Shown: positions 7,408 through 17,652, counted from the first letter of the stretch. The stretch is 64,000 bases of DNA from Actinomycetota bacterium (GCA_018268575.1 JAFDWF010000185.1:1-64000), one strand, 5' to 3'. The notes: generated from the sequence alone by a model not told the origin. Translations and numbers: made by a program.

Positions 7408-10400
7408 TGGACGGCCAACGATTCCCGAGCCGAGTTGATCGACTGGGCGACCTGTTCGAGGTCGGAGATGGAGGGTCCGACCTTCGATTCGGCTTCGGCG
7501 ACTTTCGGGATACCGATCCCGGTGTAGTTGCCGTTGAAGAGCTTTTCGACTTTGCCCAGTCGGGCGAGCGCCGATTCGATCGGCTTGTCGGAGACGGTCG
7601 GGTTCTTGGTCTTCGTTCCCTGGCCGGACCTGATCGTCGCCTTCGTCCCGTTGTTGGAGAATTCCATGCCGGGGAAATCGGACGCGGTCACTTCACCACC
7701 GCTTGCCACCGATCCGCCGGTCGAGTGGTTGATGATCCCGAGCGCCTTTGCGACTTCCGTGCCCAGACCTGGTACGTGGCCGACATTGAACGTGTTGAGG
7801 TAGCTCTGCGAGGGAGCGCCGTAGAACGCGAGCCCCTTGGAAGAGTTGTCCACAGAGGTTCCGAAATACTTGTTACCGATCTTCATGAAGGTGTGTTCAC
7901 CGTTGTAGAAGACGGTGACCGCGCCGGGACCGGGACGTAGAACCTGGCCCATGTTGCCCGACGTGAGCGGTTCCTTCATCTTTCCGGGCATCATCGCGTG
8001 GAGCACCATCGAGACGGCACCGGAGCAGTCGAGCCCGTACTTGGACGTGAAACCGTCGCCGTGACCTCCACCCCAGACGTAGGGGACGTGTTCGGAGGCG
8101 AGCTTCTTGGCGATCTTGACCCCGGCCTGGTAGCGGGTGAGCGACTGCTTCGGGACGCGAGCGAGTTCGATCGCAGCCCCGCCGGTTCCTGACCACGGCA
8201 GCTTGGACGCTTCTTTCGCCCGGTCGGAGACTTCAGAGGCGTACCAGCCTGCGTGGTTGTAGGAGAACGCGCCGTTGTACCAGGTGGACGGGTTACTGGT
8301 GACGCCTGTTTCCTTCAGATACTCTGCTGCTGCGCGCGCTGCGTCGGCGTAGTTGTAAACGGAGTGTTTGGAGGCTTCCGAGCCCCAGACTTTCGCCGAG
8401 TAGGTCTGCCACGCATCTCCTGATGCGCCCGTGCCGTTGCCCATCTGGAACGGACCCGCCGCCCCGTAGGGGTTCGAGCCGCTGTGTACGCCCGGTAGAG
8501 ACGACGTGCCGTTGGTGCTCTCGGTGTAGGAGATCGACGCGAGCAGTGCTGCGGGGACGCCGGTTTCCTTTTCGACCTTCCCGAGGATGGCGACCTTTTC
8601 GGGGTTGAGCCCCCAGTTCTTCAGTTTGGAGGCAACCGCTCTGGCGTTCTGCGAACCCTGATTGTCCAGGTGTTCGGCTTTGCGGAATTCTTTCGAGCGC
8701 TGCGGGTTCGAGGAGATGAGTTCCCTGCCGGGAGGCTGCGGGAGTTTCGGCGCAGGAACGTTGACTTTCCCTGTCGGCTCTGCGGCTTCAGCTTTTGCGT
8801 TCCCGGCCAGCGAGGAGATCGTCCCCGTGATGCTGCCCAGCCCTGGGATGCTGATGTGCGGAAGGTGAACGCCTTCTTCGTGCGGATGGAAGATCAGGTT
8901 TTCACCTGATTTGCCCCCATAGATGCTCGAACCCTTGTAGATCGAACCGTTGTTGTAGATGGAAGAGCCGCCGCCGTAGATGCCTCCACTGGAACCGCCC
9001 AGTGAAGGAAGCGAGGCTTTGTAATGTTCGTATTCTTCCGTTGACTGCTTCGAGAGGGCGCCGCTCGGGTCGATGACCTTGAGCAGCTTTTCGAATTCGC
9101 TCCACGCCTGTTTGTTTTCGGACTTGAGCTTTTCGGTTTCCCGCTTGTTCTGCGCGCTGCCGTGCAGGAGGTCGCCGGCGATCTTCGCCTGGGCTTCGGA
9201 GCCGGTCTTGGCAATCTTGTCGCCGATCTTGTTGAGCGCGTTTTCGAGCGCGCCTTTGCTGACCGGACGGTCGGAGTAGGGATTGACGAACGAGCGGAGC
9301 GCCTTCGTGCCTTTGCCGCCCTGAAGGACTTCGTACGCCTTCGACCATGCAGACTGCGGACCGCCCTTGGCGAAGCCCCTGAAGCCGATCGCCGACTCAG
9401 CGGTGCGACCCAACGGTACGAGGGAGACTGCCTGTTCGAGGAGGTTGTCCCCGAGCGAGCCCTTGAGTTTCTGTCCGGTGAAGGTATTCGTGTCGGTGGC
9501 GAGGCTGATCCCGGTGTTGATCCAGGGGTTCGTCGCCTCCACGACTTTCAAGGGGTTGCCGGTGAGGATCGTTTCGGAGACGGTGCCGAACGGCGAGAAG
9601 CGGTGGCCCGATGGGTTTTCCACGGGTTCGTTGGCCGCGTTCCGGTGAACGGGGTTGGTGTAGCCGAGGATGTCCTGTAGTGGCGTCTGAGGCGTGACGC
9701 CCTTGACTCCTGCTTTGGTCGCTTCTTCGGAGGCGATCTTCTGAAGTTCGTTGGCGTTGCGCTGCGCGAGGAAGGCGAGCGCGGTAGCGGCGACCGGATG
9801 ATTGACCGGGAAGGTGTGCAGAGTCCAGGTGAAGGCGTACTTCAGCCAGGGGTAGAAGACGACGAACGGCTGTACCTTTCGCTCCATCGCCGTGAAGGAC
9901 TGCCAGTTTCCGCCGATCTTGTTGATGGAGTCCTGTACGGCTCGTGCCAGTGAAGGATGCTCGGACAGGTACTTGAGCCGGTCGGCAGTAGACATGCCCT
10001 TGGTGAGCCGGGAGATGTCCCCCATGCTCTTGTCGAGTCCTTTCACGCCGCCGTACCAGTTCTTGAAGTCCTTGCTCGAACGGACGGCTGCGGCGAACTC
10101 CCTCATCTTGGCGGCGTTCCAACGGTCCCATGCGCCCATCGTGTTTCCGTTGGCGAGGTTCCAGACGACACGACCGGGACCCGAGCGCTTCACCAATCTG
10201 GCCTGGGTGTAGGGGTCGTTGTCGTAGAACGCGCCGTGCGGTGAACCGAGCACGCCTGCGGATGAACCCACCATCGCTTTGATGCGGGCCTGCGAGACGG
10301 GGTCCATCTTCTGAATCTCGTTCATCGCCTTGATCGCGGACGGGGCTCGTAGAAGTCCCTCGGGGCCGAGCGCGGAGGCGATCGGAATTCCCTTGGCGAA

Positions 10401-13400
10401 TAGCTGCGCGAACACCCATGCGGGGTCGTTCAGGATGATCCTGGTGGGGATGTTGGCGACTTGGCGAAGGCGCGACATCTGCGCGCCTTTCAACTGCTTG
10501 ATCAACTCATCTACGCCTGCCCCGCGTACAGCCGTATAGGTAAGTCCTTTACCTTTGTTGTGAGAGTAAATCTCGTCCTTCAGGTCGGGGTAGCGTTCGA
10601 CCAGCTTCTTGATCCCCTCCGGTGTGTCGGAGTTGCGGATCGTCTCGATGACGGCCAACGCCTCATCGGAGTCCATCGCGTGCGAGCCTTTGAGTGCAGC
10701 CTTCAGTAGAGGCGTCGGAAAGAACTCCGTGCCGGCGGGCATCGTGTGCGTGTTCTCGGCCCAGGTCTTCTCGTCCTCGGTGAGGATGTGTTTGTAGGCG
10801 CCCGACTCCGTCCTGACGGGGACCTTCAGGTCGTTCAGGCTCTTGGAGACGAGGTCGTTGAGCGCGACCTGTGTACGCGGCATGACGGCCGAGTGGTGAA
10901 GGACATGCTCAAGCCGAGCATCGGCCTCACCCGAGCGGGCGATCTCGCCGGTCGAGAAGTGCTGGACCCGACCCGGTAGTGAACGGGTGACACCCTTCGA
11001 GGTTTTCGGACCCGGCGTTGTCGGGACCTCGTCATGGAGATGGACGGGTTCAACGAGCCCCAACTGTTTGTTGACCTTGCGCTGCTCGTTGACGAATTCG
11101 CGCCTCATCGCGCGACCCGAACCGCTCAATGTCGAAGTGTCAACTTTGTCGGGGTTGCGGGTGAAGGTCTTCAACTCCGAGTACAACTGCTTTTTCTGAG
11201 CTTGTACCTGGCGGGCCTTCCCATAGAGATTGTCGGCCTGCTTCTGCTTGCCCGCAATCCGTGCGTCCCGAGCTTCCTTGCGCAGCTTCTCGGCCTGCGC
11301 CTTCAGGTCTTCGTAGTGAGCCCAGGCGCCCTGGCGGGAAACCTGTTCGTGGTCGAGCCCGAAGCCCTGCTCCTGCTGGTCTGCGTGGAGGCGAAGTTCC
11401 TTGACGTTGCGCTCGATCGCCGCCGCCTGGTCAAGCTTCGTCTGCTTCTCTTTCGGGTTGTCGGCCTTCTCGGCTGCGTCGCGTACCTTCGTCGCGCGGA
11501 CCTCTTCCCTGTCGGCGAGGTTGCGTAGCGACGTAGCCGCCTCCTCCGGTGAAGTGAACTGGTGAGCGCGCTGGGTGATCCTCTCCGTGTCCTTAAGGAT
11601 CGGCGTCTCGCCGGCTTTCACCCGTAGGTGGTTGGTGAAATCGGACTGGATTCGGAAGGGCTTCGCCGTGTAATCGCCGGGTAGCTCGGCTGCTAGGCGC
11701 TTCTGTCCCGCTCGTACCTCTTCGGTGAGGGCTTCATGCTTCTTGTCGTTGACGATCTCGGGGTTCTGGACGGCCTCGTGGGTGGCGATCCTGTCGGTGA
11801 TCGCCCTGTCGGGCCTTGAGATGTCAGACGGCGCGCCGTAGTAGTCCTCAAGGTTTTCGAGGAGGTCGAGTCCTTTGGCGTCGTGCGGGATGCCGTATTT
11901 CGCCATCACCGTGGAAGCCGCCTCATACGAGCGGCCCATCTCGTCCGCCAACGGCGACAGGCTGGTTTTGCCGTGGGCAGCTTTGGCGAGCCTGTTTCGC
12001 TCGATCTGGTTCCAGGTGTGCGCGAACTCCGACGCTCGGGTGGCGTCGAGCGCGACGTTGACGCGGTCGGCGTGGTTGCCGAGCGCCTGACCGATGGGCC
12101 GCAGGATGTAGTGCTCTCCCGGTCGGCCAGGTACGGGGACCGGCGGCTTCATCTTGTACTTCTGCGCCTGCGTCCCGAGCCTGCCGGGTTCCTTCGGCGC
12201 GTTCAGACCGTCGTTGGCGTTCCTCGCGGCGGTGTTCTCTCGCACACTGGCGCGTTTGTCCTCCACTGCTTTCCTGAGCGGCGCCCTGATGCTCTCCGTG
12301 TAGAGGTCGGAACCGTGAAGCTGGTGAAGGATCGCGGGAGCAGGTAGGTACGGTGTAAGTCCGACTTCGGAGCGGATCGCCTGTTCGACCTCCTGCGGGT
12401 TGCCCGACAGAAGGTGTTCGCCCATTTCCTTCGTTCCCGAGGCGATGTTGCTGACCGTGTTCGTCAACGGTTTGGGGGTTCCATGAAGAGCGGATTCAAC
12501 GCCCGCTTCGACTATCGAGGCGGGAGCGGTGAAGAAGCCGGGGATGGTTCGAGCGGTCGTCTCAAGGACTTCCTGGGGATGGTGCTCGACGGCGGATACG
12601 GTGCCTTCGAGCATCGACGGCACGTTCTTCACCACGGGGATCGGTATGCCCGCTTTGTTGGTCACGAGTCCGACGCCACCGAGGCCGAGGACTTTGCTCC
12701 CAGTGTTGGCGGTGTCAACGACGCCCTGCACTGCTTTCCCTGGGACGGCTTTCGCCGCGTCTGCGGCTGCCTGCGGCGCTGCCCTGGTGATCGCTTTCAG
12801 AGCATCCGGGGTGGCGCGTACCGCGTCAGGGAGGTCCCTGACGGCCTGCGCCACGACACCGGGAGCGGCTTTGGCGGCAGCGACTTTCGAGGCTGCCTTC
12901 TCCGCGACGGCGGAGCCCAACTCGCTCGCCCCCTCCTTCGTGGCGACCTGGCCGAGGACATCGGCTGCCTTGGCCGCCTCGCCGACCCCCGAGGCGAGCA
13001 TCGCGGCGTTGGAGAGAAGTTGTACTTCTTTCGCCGTGGGGCCGTGGAACATACTCGTTCCTTCCAACTCCCACTTCTGGCGCTGTACGACGGCTTCGAC
13101 GGCGTTCTTGGCTTCGTCCTCGATCGCGTGGCCCAACGGGTTCGGCTGCTGCTGGGACAGGCTGTTGTACACATCCTTCGCGGCGTTGAAGATGTCGCCG
13201 GCGCTCAGTCCGCTTTCGGACTGCTTGATGAGTTCCTGTTCTTCGTGACGCTTGATCCCAGCTTCCTTGTGGGCCACGTCTTCGCTCATCTGGGATGCGC
13301 TGGCGATGCCGGGGATGCCCTGCGGATGTGAGGCGATGAAGTTGCGCGTTCGTCCGAGGCTCGGGAACTTCTGTTCAAGCGAGTGCTGTTCGTTGAGCTT

Positions 13401-13940
13401 GTCCTGATGTTCCGGGTTCGGCAGGGCAGGCGGATGTGTCAGCGGACCTTTGACGGTGAGGGCGTTGAACGCGCTGGCCTGCTGCCTGATCTGAGTCAGA
13501 CCCTTGGGGCCTACTACCTTGCCTTCTTCGTTGGCCTTCTGAACCGCCGGATGGTTGAGCAGTTTGTCGCGCAGTTCGCCGACGTTGCTCTTCGCCTTCT
13601 GGATGTTCGTGTTGAGATTGAAGCCCAGCGGGCTTGACTTGGCTTTGGGAGATGCGACCTGGTTGACGTAGTGGTCAACTATCTTCTGCTGGCGAGCTTC
13701 CGCCTGGGCGACGCGGATTTCGTGGCGCTGCTGATCATTGGCACCCGCACCCGGTGTGACGACCCCGGTCGGCGAGACTGTCTCGACCGTCGAGGAGGCG
13801 ACCGTAGGTTCGGGGCTTCCTGCTGCCTTGTTCCCTCCACCGCCCAACTGCGGGGCAGGGCGACCCGCACCGCTCGATCCAGGGATCGCGGTGGTGGGCC
13901 TCCTATTACCTTTTGACGGCCCGAAGATACGTGCGGGCAT
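7404..13940 (-). CDS. giant internal virion / DNA-ejection protein with two peptidoglycan-degrading domains
   Basis: This 2178-residue protein is the last and largest gene of the late module. The first half is Ala/Lys/Glu-rich and largely helical. A middle segment (about 1150-1400) has hydrophobic stretches (NIPTRIILNDPAWVFAQLF). Near the C-terminus, about 1775-1900, is a soluble lytic transglycosylase-like domain with the Glu in ISYTESTNG. At about 1945-2080 is an NlpC/P60-like domain with YVWGGG, catalytic Cys in GLDCSGAV and His in GEHTFM. Podovirus ejection proteins such as T7 gp16 carry similar transglycosylase activity to open the wall during DNA entry. Two different wall hydrolases in one ejection protein suits a thick Gram-positive wall. 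Confidence 0.88.
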   Translation of the reverse strand: MPARIFGPSKGNRRPTTAIPGSSGAGRPAPQLGGGGNKAAGSPEPTVASSTVETVSPTGVVTPGAGANDQQRHEIRVAQAEARQQKIVDHYVNQVASPKAKSSPLGFNLNTNIQKAKSNVGELRDKLLNHPAVQKANEEGKVVGPKGLTQIRQQASAFNALTVKGPLTHPPALPNPEHQDKLNEQHSLEQKFPSLGRTRNFIASHPQGIPGIASASQMSEDVAHKEAGIKRHEEQELIKQSESGLSAGDIFNAAKDVYNSLSQQQPNPLGHAIEDEAKNAVEAVVQRQKWELEGTSMFHGPTAKEVQLLSNAAMLASGVGEAAKAADVLGQVATKEGASELGSAVAEKAASKVAAAKAAPGVVAQAVRDLPDAVRATPDALKAITRAAPQAAADAAKAVPGKAVQGVVDTANTGSKVLGLGGVGLVTNKAGIPIPVVKNVPSMLEGTVSAVEHHPQEVLETTARTIPGFFTAPASIVEAGVESALHGTPKPLTNTVSNIASGTKEMGEHLLSGNPQEVEQAIRSEVGLTPYLPAPAILHQLHGSDLYTESIRAPLRKAVEDKRASVRENTAARNANDGLNAPKEPGRLGTQAQKYKMKPPVPVPGRPGEHYILRPIGQALGNHADRVNVALDATRASEFAHTWNQIERNRLAKAAHGKTSLSPLADEMGRSYEAASTVMAKYGIPHDAKGLDLLENLEDYYGAPSDISRPDRAITDRIATHEAVQNPEIVNDKKHEALTEEVRAGQKRLAAELPGDYTAKPFRIQSDFTNHLRVKAGETPILKDTERITQRAHQFTSPEEAATSLRNLADREEVRATKVRDAAEKADNPKEKQTKLDQAAAIERNVKELRLHADQQEQGFGLDHEQVSRQGAWAHYEDLKAQAEKLRKEARDARIAGKQKQADNLYGKARQVQAQKKQLYSELKTFTRNPDKVDTSTLSGSGRAMRREFVNEQRKVNKQLGLVEPVHLHDEVPTTPGPKTSKGVTRSLPGRVQHFSTGEIARSGEADARLEHVLHHSAVMPRTQVALNDLVSKSLNDLKVPVRTESGAYKHILTEDEKTWAENTHTMPAGTEFFPTPLLKAALKGSHAMDSDEALAVIETIRNSDTPEGIKKLVERYPDLKDEIYSHNKGKGLTYTAVRGAGVDELIKQLKGAQMSRLRQVANIPTRIILNDPAWVFAQLFAKGIPIASALGPEGLLRAPSAIKAMNEIQKMDPVSQARIKAMVGSSAGVLGSPHGAFYDNDPYTQARLVKRSGPGRVVWNLANGNTMGAWDRWNAAKMREFAAAVRSSKDFKNWYGGVKGLDKSMGDISRLTKGMSTADRLKYLSEHPSLARAVQDSINKIGGNWQSFTAMERKVQPFVVFYPWLKYAFTWTLHTFPVNHPVAATALAFLAQRNANELQKIASEEATKAGVKGVTPQTPLQDILGYTNPVHRNAANEPVENPSGHRFSPFGTVSETILTGNPLKVVEATNPWINTGISLATDTNTFTGQKLKGSLGDNLLEQAVSLVPLGRTAESAIGFRGFAKGGPQSAWSKAYEVLQGGKGTKALRSFVNPYSDRPVSKGALENALNKIGDKIAKTGSEAQAKIAGDLLHGSAQNKRETEKLKSENKQAWSEFEKLLKVIDPSGALSKQSTEEYEHYKASLPSLGGSSGGIYGGGSSIYNNGSIYKGSSIYGGKSGENLIFHPHEEGVHLPHISIPGLGSITGTISSLAGNAKAEAAEPTGKVNVPAPKLPQPPGRELISSNPQRSKEFRKAEHLDNQGSQNARAVASKLKNWGLNPEKVAILGKVEKETGVPAALLASISYTESTNGTSSLPGVHSGSNPYGAAGPFQMGNGTGASGDAWQTYSAKVWGSEASKHSVYNYADAARAAAEYLKETGVTSNPSTWYNGAFSYNHAGWYASEVSDRAKEASKLPWSGTGGAAIELARVPKQSLTRYQAGVKIAKKLASEHVPYVWGGGHGDGFTSKYGLDCSGAVSMVLHAMMPGKMKEPLTSGNMGQVLRPGPGAVTVFYNGEHTFMKIGNKYFGTSVDNSSKGLAFYGAPSQSYLNTFNVGHVPGLGTEVAKALGIINHSTGGSVASGGEVTASDFPGMEFSNNGTKATIRSGQGTKTKNPTVSDKPIESALARLGKVEKLFNGNYTGIGIPKVAEAESKVGPSISDLEQVAQSINSARESLAVH

Positions 13941-13963
13941 TCGCTATATCGGTCCCCCTGGGA

Positions 13964-15340
13964 CTAGAGGCCGCCAGTGACGGCCTTCGCTGCGTTCTTC
14001 ACCGCTTCAATCTTCGAGCGCTTGGCGAACCATCGCTCAAGTACGCTGCGTACGATCTGCGGCGGAGCGGATACCTCTTTATTCACTGCCCCGATGAACT
14101 GGTTCAACTGCTTCGGGTTTTTCGGAGGTCCGTAGGTGGACACCGCTGACGGTAAGTACGCTTTGACTTCGCCAATGTACTTCTGAGCTTTTTCCACTTC
14201 TTTGGCGGTGGCTGCCGGGTGGCGTGCTTTCCACGCATCGGTGGCCGCGTTCTCCGCCGAGGCGGCGGCCGAAGTGGTAGAAGCGTTCGCTTTCTGCTGA
14301 TCGATCTTGTTTTGGATCGCGTTCTGTTCGCGTTCGACCTGAAGTTCTTCGCCCTTGAGCCCGAGTTCTTCGGCTCCCTGGGCGAGCTTCGCCTTTTCGC
14401 CGGCGACGGCTGCCTTGCCGAGTCCATACTTCTGTTCGTTGGCCCGCAGTTCGAGCATGTCTTTGACCTCTTTCGGACCGACCGACGCCTTCGCTTCAGC
14501 GAGTTTGTTCAGTGCGGTCCTCTGGGATTCGCCGTATTTGAGGTCGGATTCGGACTGGCGGCTGGCAACGTCCCTGCCGATCTGGCCGGCGGTTTCACCA
14601 CCACGGGCCTGCTCGGATGCGGCGACTCCTGCGAGGAGTCCCTGCGTCGTCGCGCCCTGCGAGAGTGCGAAGTCCTGGGCAGCCTGGGCGTCAGTGGCCT
14701 GGGCTTCCCGCTGTCCCGCGACTGCTGCCGCCAACTGCTGCTGGGCGGACCCTCCACCAGCTTCACCACCACGGAGGGCGATGTTCTGGTTCAGTGCGCC
14801 GATCGCGCCCTGCTGCATCGTGGCGAGCGCATTGGCGGAGGTCTGCCCGATCTGGGCCGTCTGCTGGCCCAACTGCGAGGAGAGCGCCTGCTGACGGGCG
14901 AGGCTTTCGGCTTCGGTCTGGGCGATGCCTTTGTAGACGTTCCCTACCTGGCCGATCGTGCGGTTGCGTAGCTGTTCGAGCCCTTTGTCGGTGGCCGCTT
15001 TTTCGTTGCCAAGCTGCGTGGCGATTTCTTTGTACCCGTGGATTTCAGGACGGGTTTCGAGCACCGCCAGGGCTTTGGAGGCTGCGGTCATCTGTTGGGG
15101 CGTGAGGAGTTCGCCCGTTTTGAGCCCTTCGAGAACCTTCAGTGGGTTGTACGCAGGTTTCGGTGGTGCTGGGGGCTTCGGCGTCGCCGGTTTCCCTGGC
15201 GCGTTCGGCTGGTTGTTGTGAGGTTCGGACCCACCTGTACCTACCGGGACGGCAGGGGCGAGCTTGACCACTGGTTTGCGGGTCGGGTTCTGCGGTTTGG
15301 AGTTGGCGGCTCTCGCCTGGGCGAGCACTGCTAGATTCAT
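13964..15340 (-). CDS. internal virion protein, coiled-coil
   Basis: In this 458-residue protein a Pro-rich N-terminal part (about 25-75) is followed by long Ala/Gln/Glu/Lys heptads (about 100-380) typical of ejected internal virion proteins. The ATG at 15340 overlaps the stop of the upstream gene (ATGA). Position between the tail genes and the giant ejection protein supports the call. No sequence motif identifies it directly. Confidence 0.65.
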   Translation of the reverse strand: MNLAVLAQARAANSKPQNPTRKPVVKLAPAVPVGTGGSEPHNNQPNAPGKPATPKPPAPPKPAYNPLKVLEGLKTGELLTPQQMTAASKALAVLETRPEIHGYKEIATQLGNEKAATDKGLEQLRNRTIGQVGNVYKGIAQTEAESLARQQALSSQLGQQTAQIGQTSANALATMQQGAIGALNQNIALRGGEAGGGSAQQQLAAAVAGQREAQATDAQAAQDFALSQGATTQGLLAGVAASEQARGGETAGQIGRDVASRQSESDLKYGESQRTALNKLAEAKASVGPKEVKDMLELRANEQKYGLGKAAVAGEKAKLAQGAEELGLKGEELQVEREQNAIQNKIDQQKANASTTSAAASAENAATDAWKARHPAATAKEVEKAQKYIGEVKAYLPSAVSTYGPPKNPKQLNQFIGAVNKEVSAPPQIVRSVLERWFAKRSKIEAVKNAAKAVTGGL

Positions 15341-16281
15341 CGGGCCTTCTTAGACTTTCCTAGTGCGGCTTTCACTGGTGTGACCGGCTTGTTGTTGTAG
15401 ACGGCGTTCACACCCTTCGGGTTGTACGTGGTTCCACCGTTGTTCGTGGTTGATTTGGAACCGGACGATTTACCCGAGGTCGAAGATTTGGAGCCGCCTT
15501 TGCTTCCGCCCGACTTCGCGCCGGAAGAGGTCGCTTCAGGGGGACTCTTTTCGGCTTCGGATTCCCGGCCTTCGCCGTAGCGAACGGCGGCTTCTCCGAG
15601 GAGCGCGGCTGCTTCGGTGCCGTAGCCTTCAACGAGCGCCTGCCTGGTCGCTGCCCGCGCAAGGTCTTCCTGGCTCTTCGTGAGTTCGGCAGCGGACCGT
15701 TCGTTGGTGTAGGTCTTCGCCTGTTCGGCGTCGGTGCGATCGTGGTAGCCGGAGTCGATCAGACCCGTGGTTAGCGTCGAGAGGCCGAGTTTGCGTTCCT
15801 GCCCCTGTCGGTTCTGGGCTGCCTGTTCGGCCCCGAGCTTGAACGCAGCATCGGCGTTGGTCTGTTCCTGAGTGAGGACGCCGTACTTGGTCTGGTCGCT
15901 GGCGATCAGTTTGCTGAGGTTTTCCCAGTACGTCGCATCACGAGGATCGTTCGGACCTTCAAACTTCGGAATCTGGAACGGCGACGTTGGTGTCGTTGCA
16001 GCCGTCAATCCAGACTGCGTCGGAGTGGTGGTAGCCGTGGCGGCCGACTGGGCGGAGGTCGAGCCCGAGTTCTGCGCCTGCGTCTGGGCGGGGATGGAGT
16101 AGGTCGGCGTCTGCTTGAAGGTGCTCCACGCCTGGTTGAACCCCTTGGGGCGTTGAAGTCCGTTCGGCTCCGTTGGTGGCTTGACCGCTACACGGTTGCC
16201 GATGGCGACCTTGAGCTTCGATTGTGGGTTCTGATTGACGTGGGGAATGCCCAGTCGTGCGATGTTCGTTCCTAATGCCAA
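15337..16281 (-). CDS. internal virion-like protein, unknown
   Basis: This 314-residue protein has an Ala/Gln-rich helical middle (about 130-230). Its low-complexity Ser/Gly/Lys tail (SGGSKGGSKSSTSGKSS) is probably disordered. It is translationally coupled to the next internal virion gene. It may be a second ejected protein or chaperone. No family was recognised. Confidence 0.6.
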   Translation of the reverse strand: MALGTNIARLGIPHVNQNPQSKLKVAIGNRVAVKPPTEPNGLQRPKGFNQAWSTFKQTPTYSIPAQTQAQNSGSTSAQSAATATTTPTQSGLTAATTPTSPFQIPKFEGPNDPRDATYWENLSKLIASDQTKYGVLTQEQTNADAAFKLGAEQAAQNRQGQERKLGLSTLTTGLIDSGYHDRTDAEQAKTYTNERSAAELTKSQEDLARAATRQALVEGYGTEAAALLGEAAVRYGEGRESEAEKSPPEATSSGAKSGGSKGGSKSSTSGKSSGSKSTTNNGGTTYNPKGVNAVYNNKPVTPVKAALGKSKKAR

Positions 16282-16316
16282 TTCGGTTCCTTACCAATTA
16301 CTGCGTCGCTCGACTC

Positions 16317-16748
16317 CTAATCGATGTAGAAGGACAGGTTGAGCGACAGGTAGTTCACGGCTTCTGCGGGCGCCTGGGCGACGACGGAGCCGTTGCCGTA
16401 CACGTCCACCCTCATCGCACTCGCTCCGCCTGTGGTTTCGGCCCACTGCGCGAAGAGGAGGGATTCGGAAGGCCGGTATTCGGAGGGGAGAGTGAAGATC
16501 ACCGAGGACCCGGTGCTGCCCGAGTGCTTCACCAATCCCCGCAAGGTGACGAGGGTGTTCCCGAGCCTTCGGTAGGAGGCTGCGGCCCAACCTCCTCCGT
16601 AGTTTTCCCAGGTCCCCTGGAACGGCGCGGCGATCCATTCGCCCGGTTCTTCGACCTTCCAGAGGCGGACGTTGATCGCGTCGATGATCATTTGCGCGTC
16701 GGGGCGCGAGAGTTCTGCTGGAAGCTCTGGGGGGTTGCGTTTGGGCAT
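16317..16748 (-). CDS. tail tip / receptor-binding-like beta-sandwich protein
   Basis: In this 143-residue protein the C-terminal 100 residues have the pattern of a phage tail-fibre tip domain (GTWENYGGGWAAASYRRLG, then VTLRGLVKHSGSTGSS, then FTLPSEYRP, then RVDVYGNGSVVAQ). Such jelly-roll tips bind host surface glycans. The ATG at 16748 lacks a good ribosome site. Confidence 0.7.
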   Translation of the reverse strand: MPKRNPPELPAELSRPDAQMIIDAINVRLWKVEEPGEWIAAPFQGTWENYGGGWAAASYRRLGNTLVTLRGLVKHSGSTGSSVIFTLPSEYRPSESLLFAQWAETTGGASAMRVDVYGNGSVVAQAPAEAVNYLSLNLSFYID

Positions 16749-16817
16749 TGGGTTCTGTCAAGCAGGTTGGATGGCGACTTGCCGGTGGGACGATTTCCTG
16801 GTACACCGGCTGCACCG

Positions 16818-17117
16818 ATGGCGAAGTCAGGTAACAAAAAGCAGGTAGACCACGGGCGCCTCTATCGCTTCGGCGCCCTGTTCTTCGAGGAAGACTTGTC
16901 CCGTTTCGGCATCTTCGGGAAGGGCGGCGTCAAACTGATGCAACTGCTCTTCGGGATCGTCTTCTTCGTGGCCCTGCTCCTGGTCGCGGGGCTCGGGCTC
17001 TACGCGCTCTCCGAATTCGGCTACATCGTTGAAGTCGGATGGGCCTTCATCCTCGTCGTCTGCCTGATCATCTCCGCGATCTGGGGAATCGGGCGCTGGT
17101 TGTTTCCCAGCGAGTGA
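16818..17117 (+). CDS. two-TM membrane protein, holin candidate (opposite strand)
   Basis: In this 99-residue protein a basic N-terminal part is followed by two hydrophobic segments (about 42-64 and 70-92) with a short polar turn and a basic end. This fits small holins, which open the membrane at lysis. It is the only plus-strand gene inside the late module. It ends 1 bp short of the stop codon of the tail-fibre gene at 17119. The ATG at 16818 is the first methionine, with no clear ribosome site. It must have its own promoter. Confidence 0.65.
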   Translation: MAKSGNKKQVDHGRLYRFGALFFEEDLSRFGIFGKGGVKLMQLLFGIVFFVALLLVAGLGLYALSEFGYIVEVGWAFILVVCLIISAIWGIGRWLFPSE

Positions 17118-17118
17118 G

Positions 17119-17652
17119 CTACGTGAGCGCGATCCACGCCGCGCTGATGGTCACCCGTTCGGAAGGCATCTGTGTCGAGTACACCTGCCAACCGAAATAG
17201 GTTGAGTTATTTTCAAAGATTCTGAAGTTGAAGAGGACCCCGTAGTTCAGGGCGATGAACGGGGTGATATTGATGGCTACGGGCGTCGCTCCCATGCCGT
17301 GATTGACGTATCCGAACGCCTGTCCCTCGAACTGTCCTCCCGGTTGTACTACTTCCGCTGCGAACGAGCCTCGGCCGAGCTTGGGACCGCTCGTGTTGCC
17401 CGCCGTGGTGGTGAACGTGTTTTTGGCCGCCGCCTGCATCTTCGCCAGGGAGACGGCTTCGTTGGCGATCTTCGGTTCGGTGATCGCGCTTTCGGCGAGA
17501 TTCACCGTCGTCACGCCGCCGCTCTTGATGTTGCTGCTGTCTAGGTTGCCGTTGACGGTTTCTTTGGTCTTGAGGAGTCCTTCCCTGATTTTCGGGTCGG
17601 CACCACTGCGTGCTTCGTGGAGTTCGGGGAGGTTGAATGTGAGTTCTGTCAT
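17119..17652 (-). CDS. short tail fibre protein
   Basis: This 177-residue protein has a short stretch of the decapeptide repeat seen in the larger fibre (NLAESAITEPKIANEAVS, about 50-75). A beta-rich C-terminal domain of about 90 residues follows, probably a trimeric knob. It directly precedes the nozzle gene with no gap. Confidence 0.7.
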   Translation of the reverse strand: MTELTFNLPELHEARSGADPKIREGLLKTKETVNGNLDSSNIKSGGVTTVNLAESAITEPKIANEAVSLAKMQAAAKNTFTTTAGNTSGPKLGRGSFAAEVVQPGGQFEGQAFGYVNHGMGATPVAINITPFIALNYGVLFNFRIFENNSTYFGWQVYSTQMPSERVTISAAWIALT

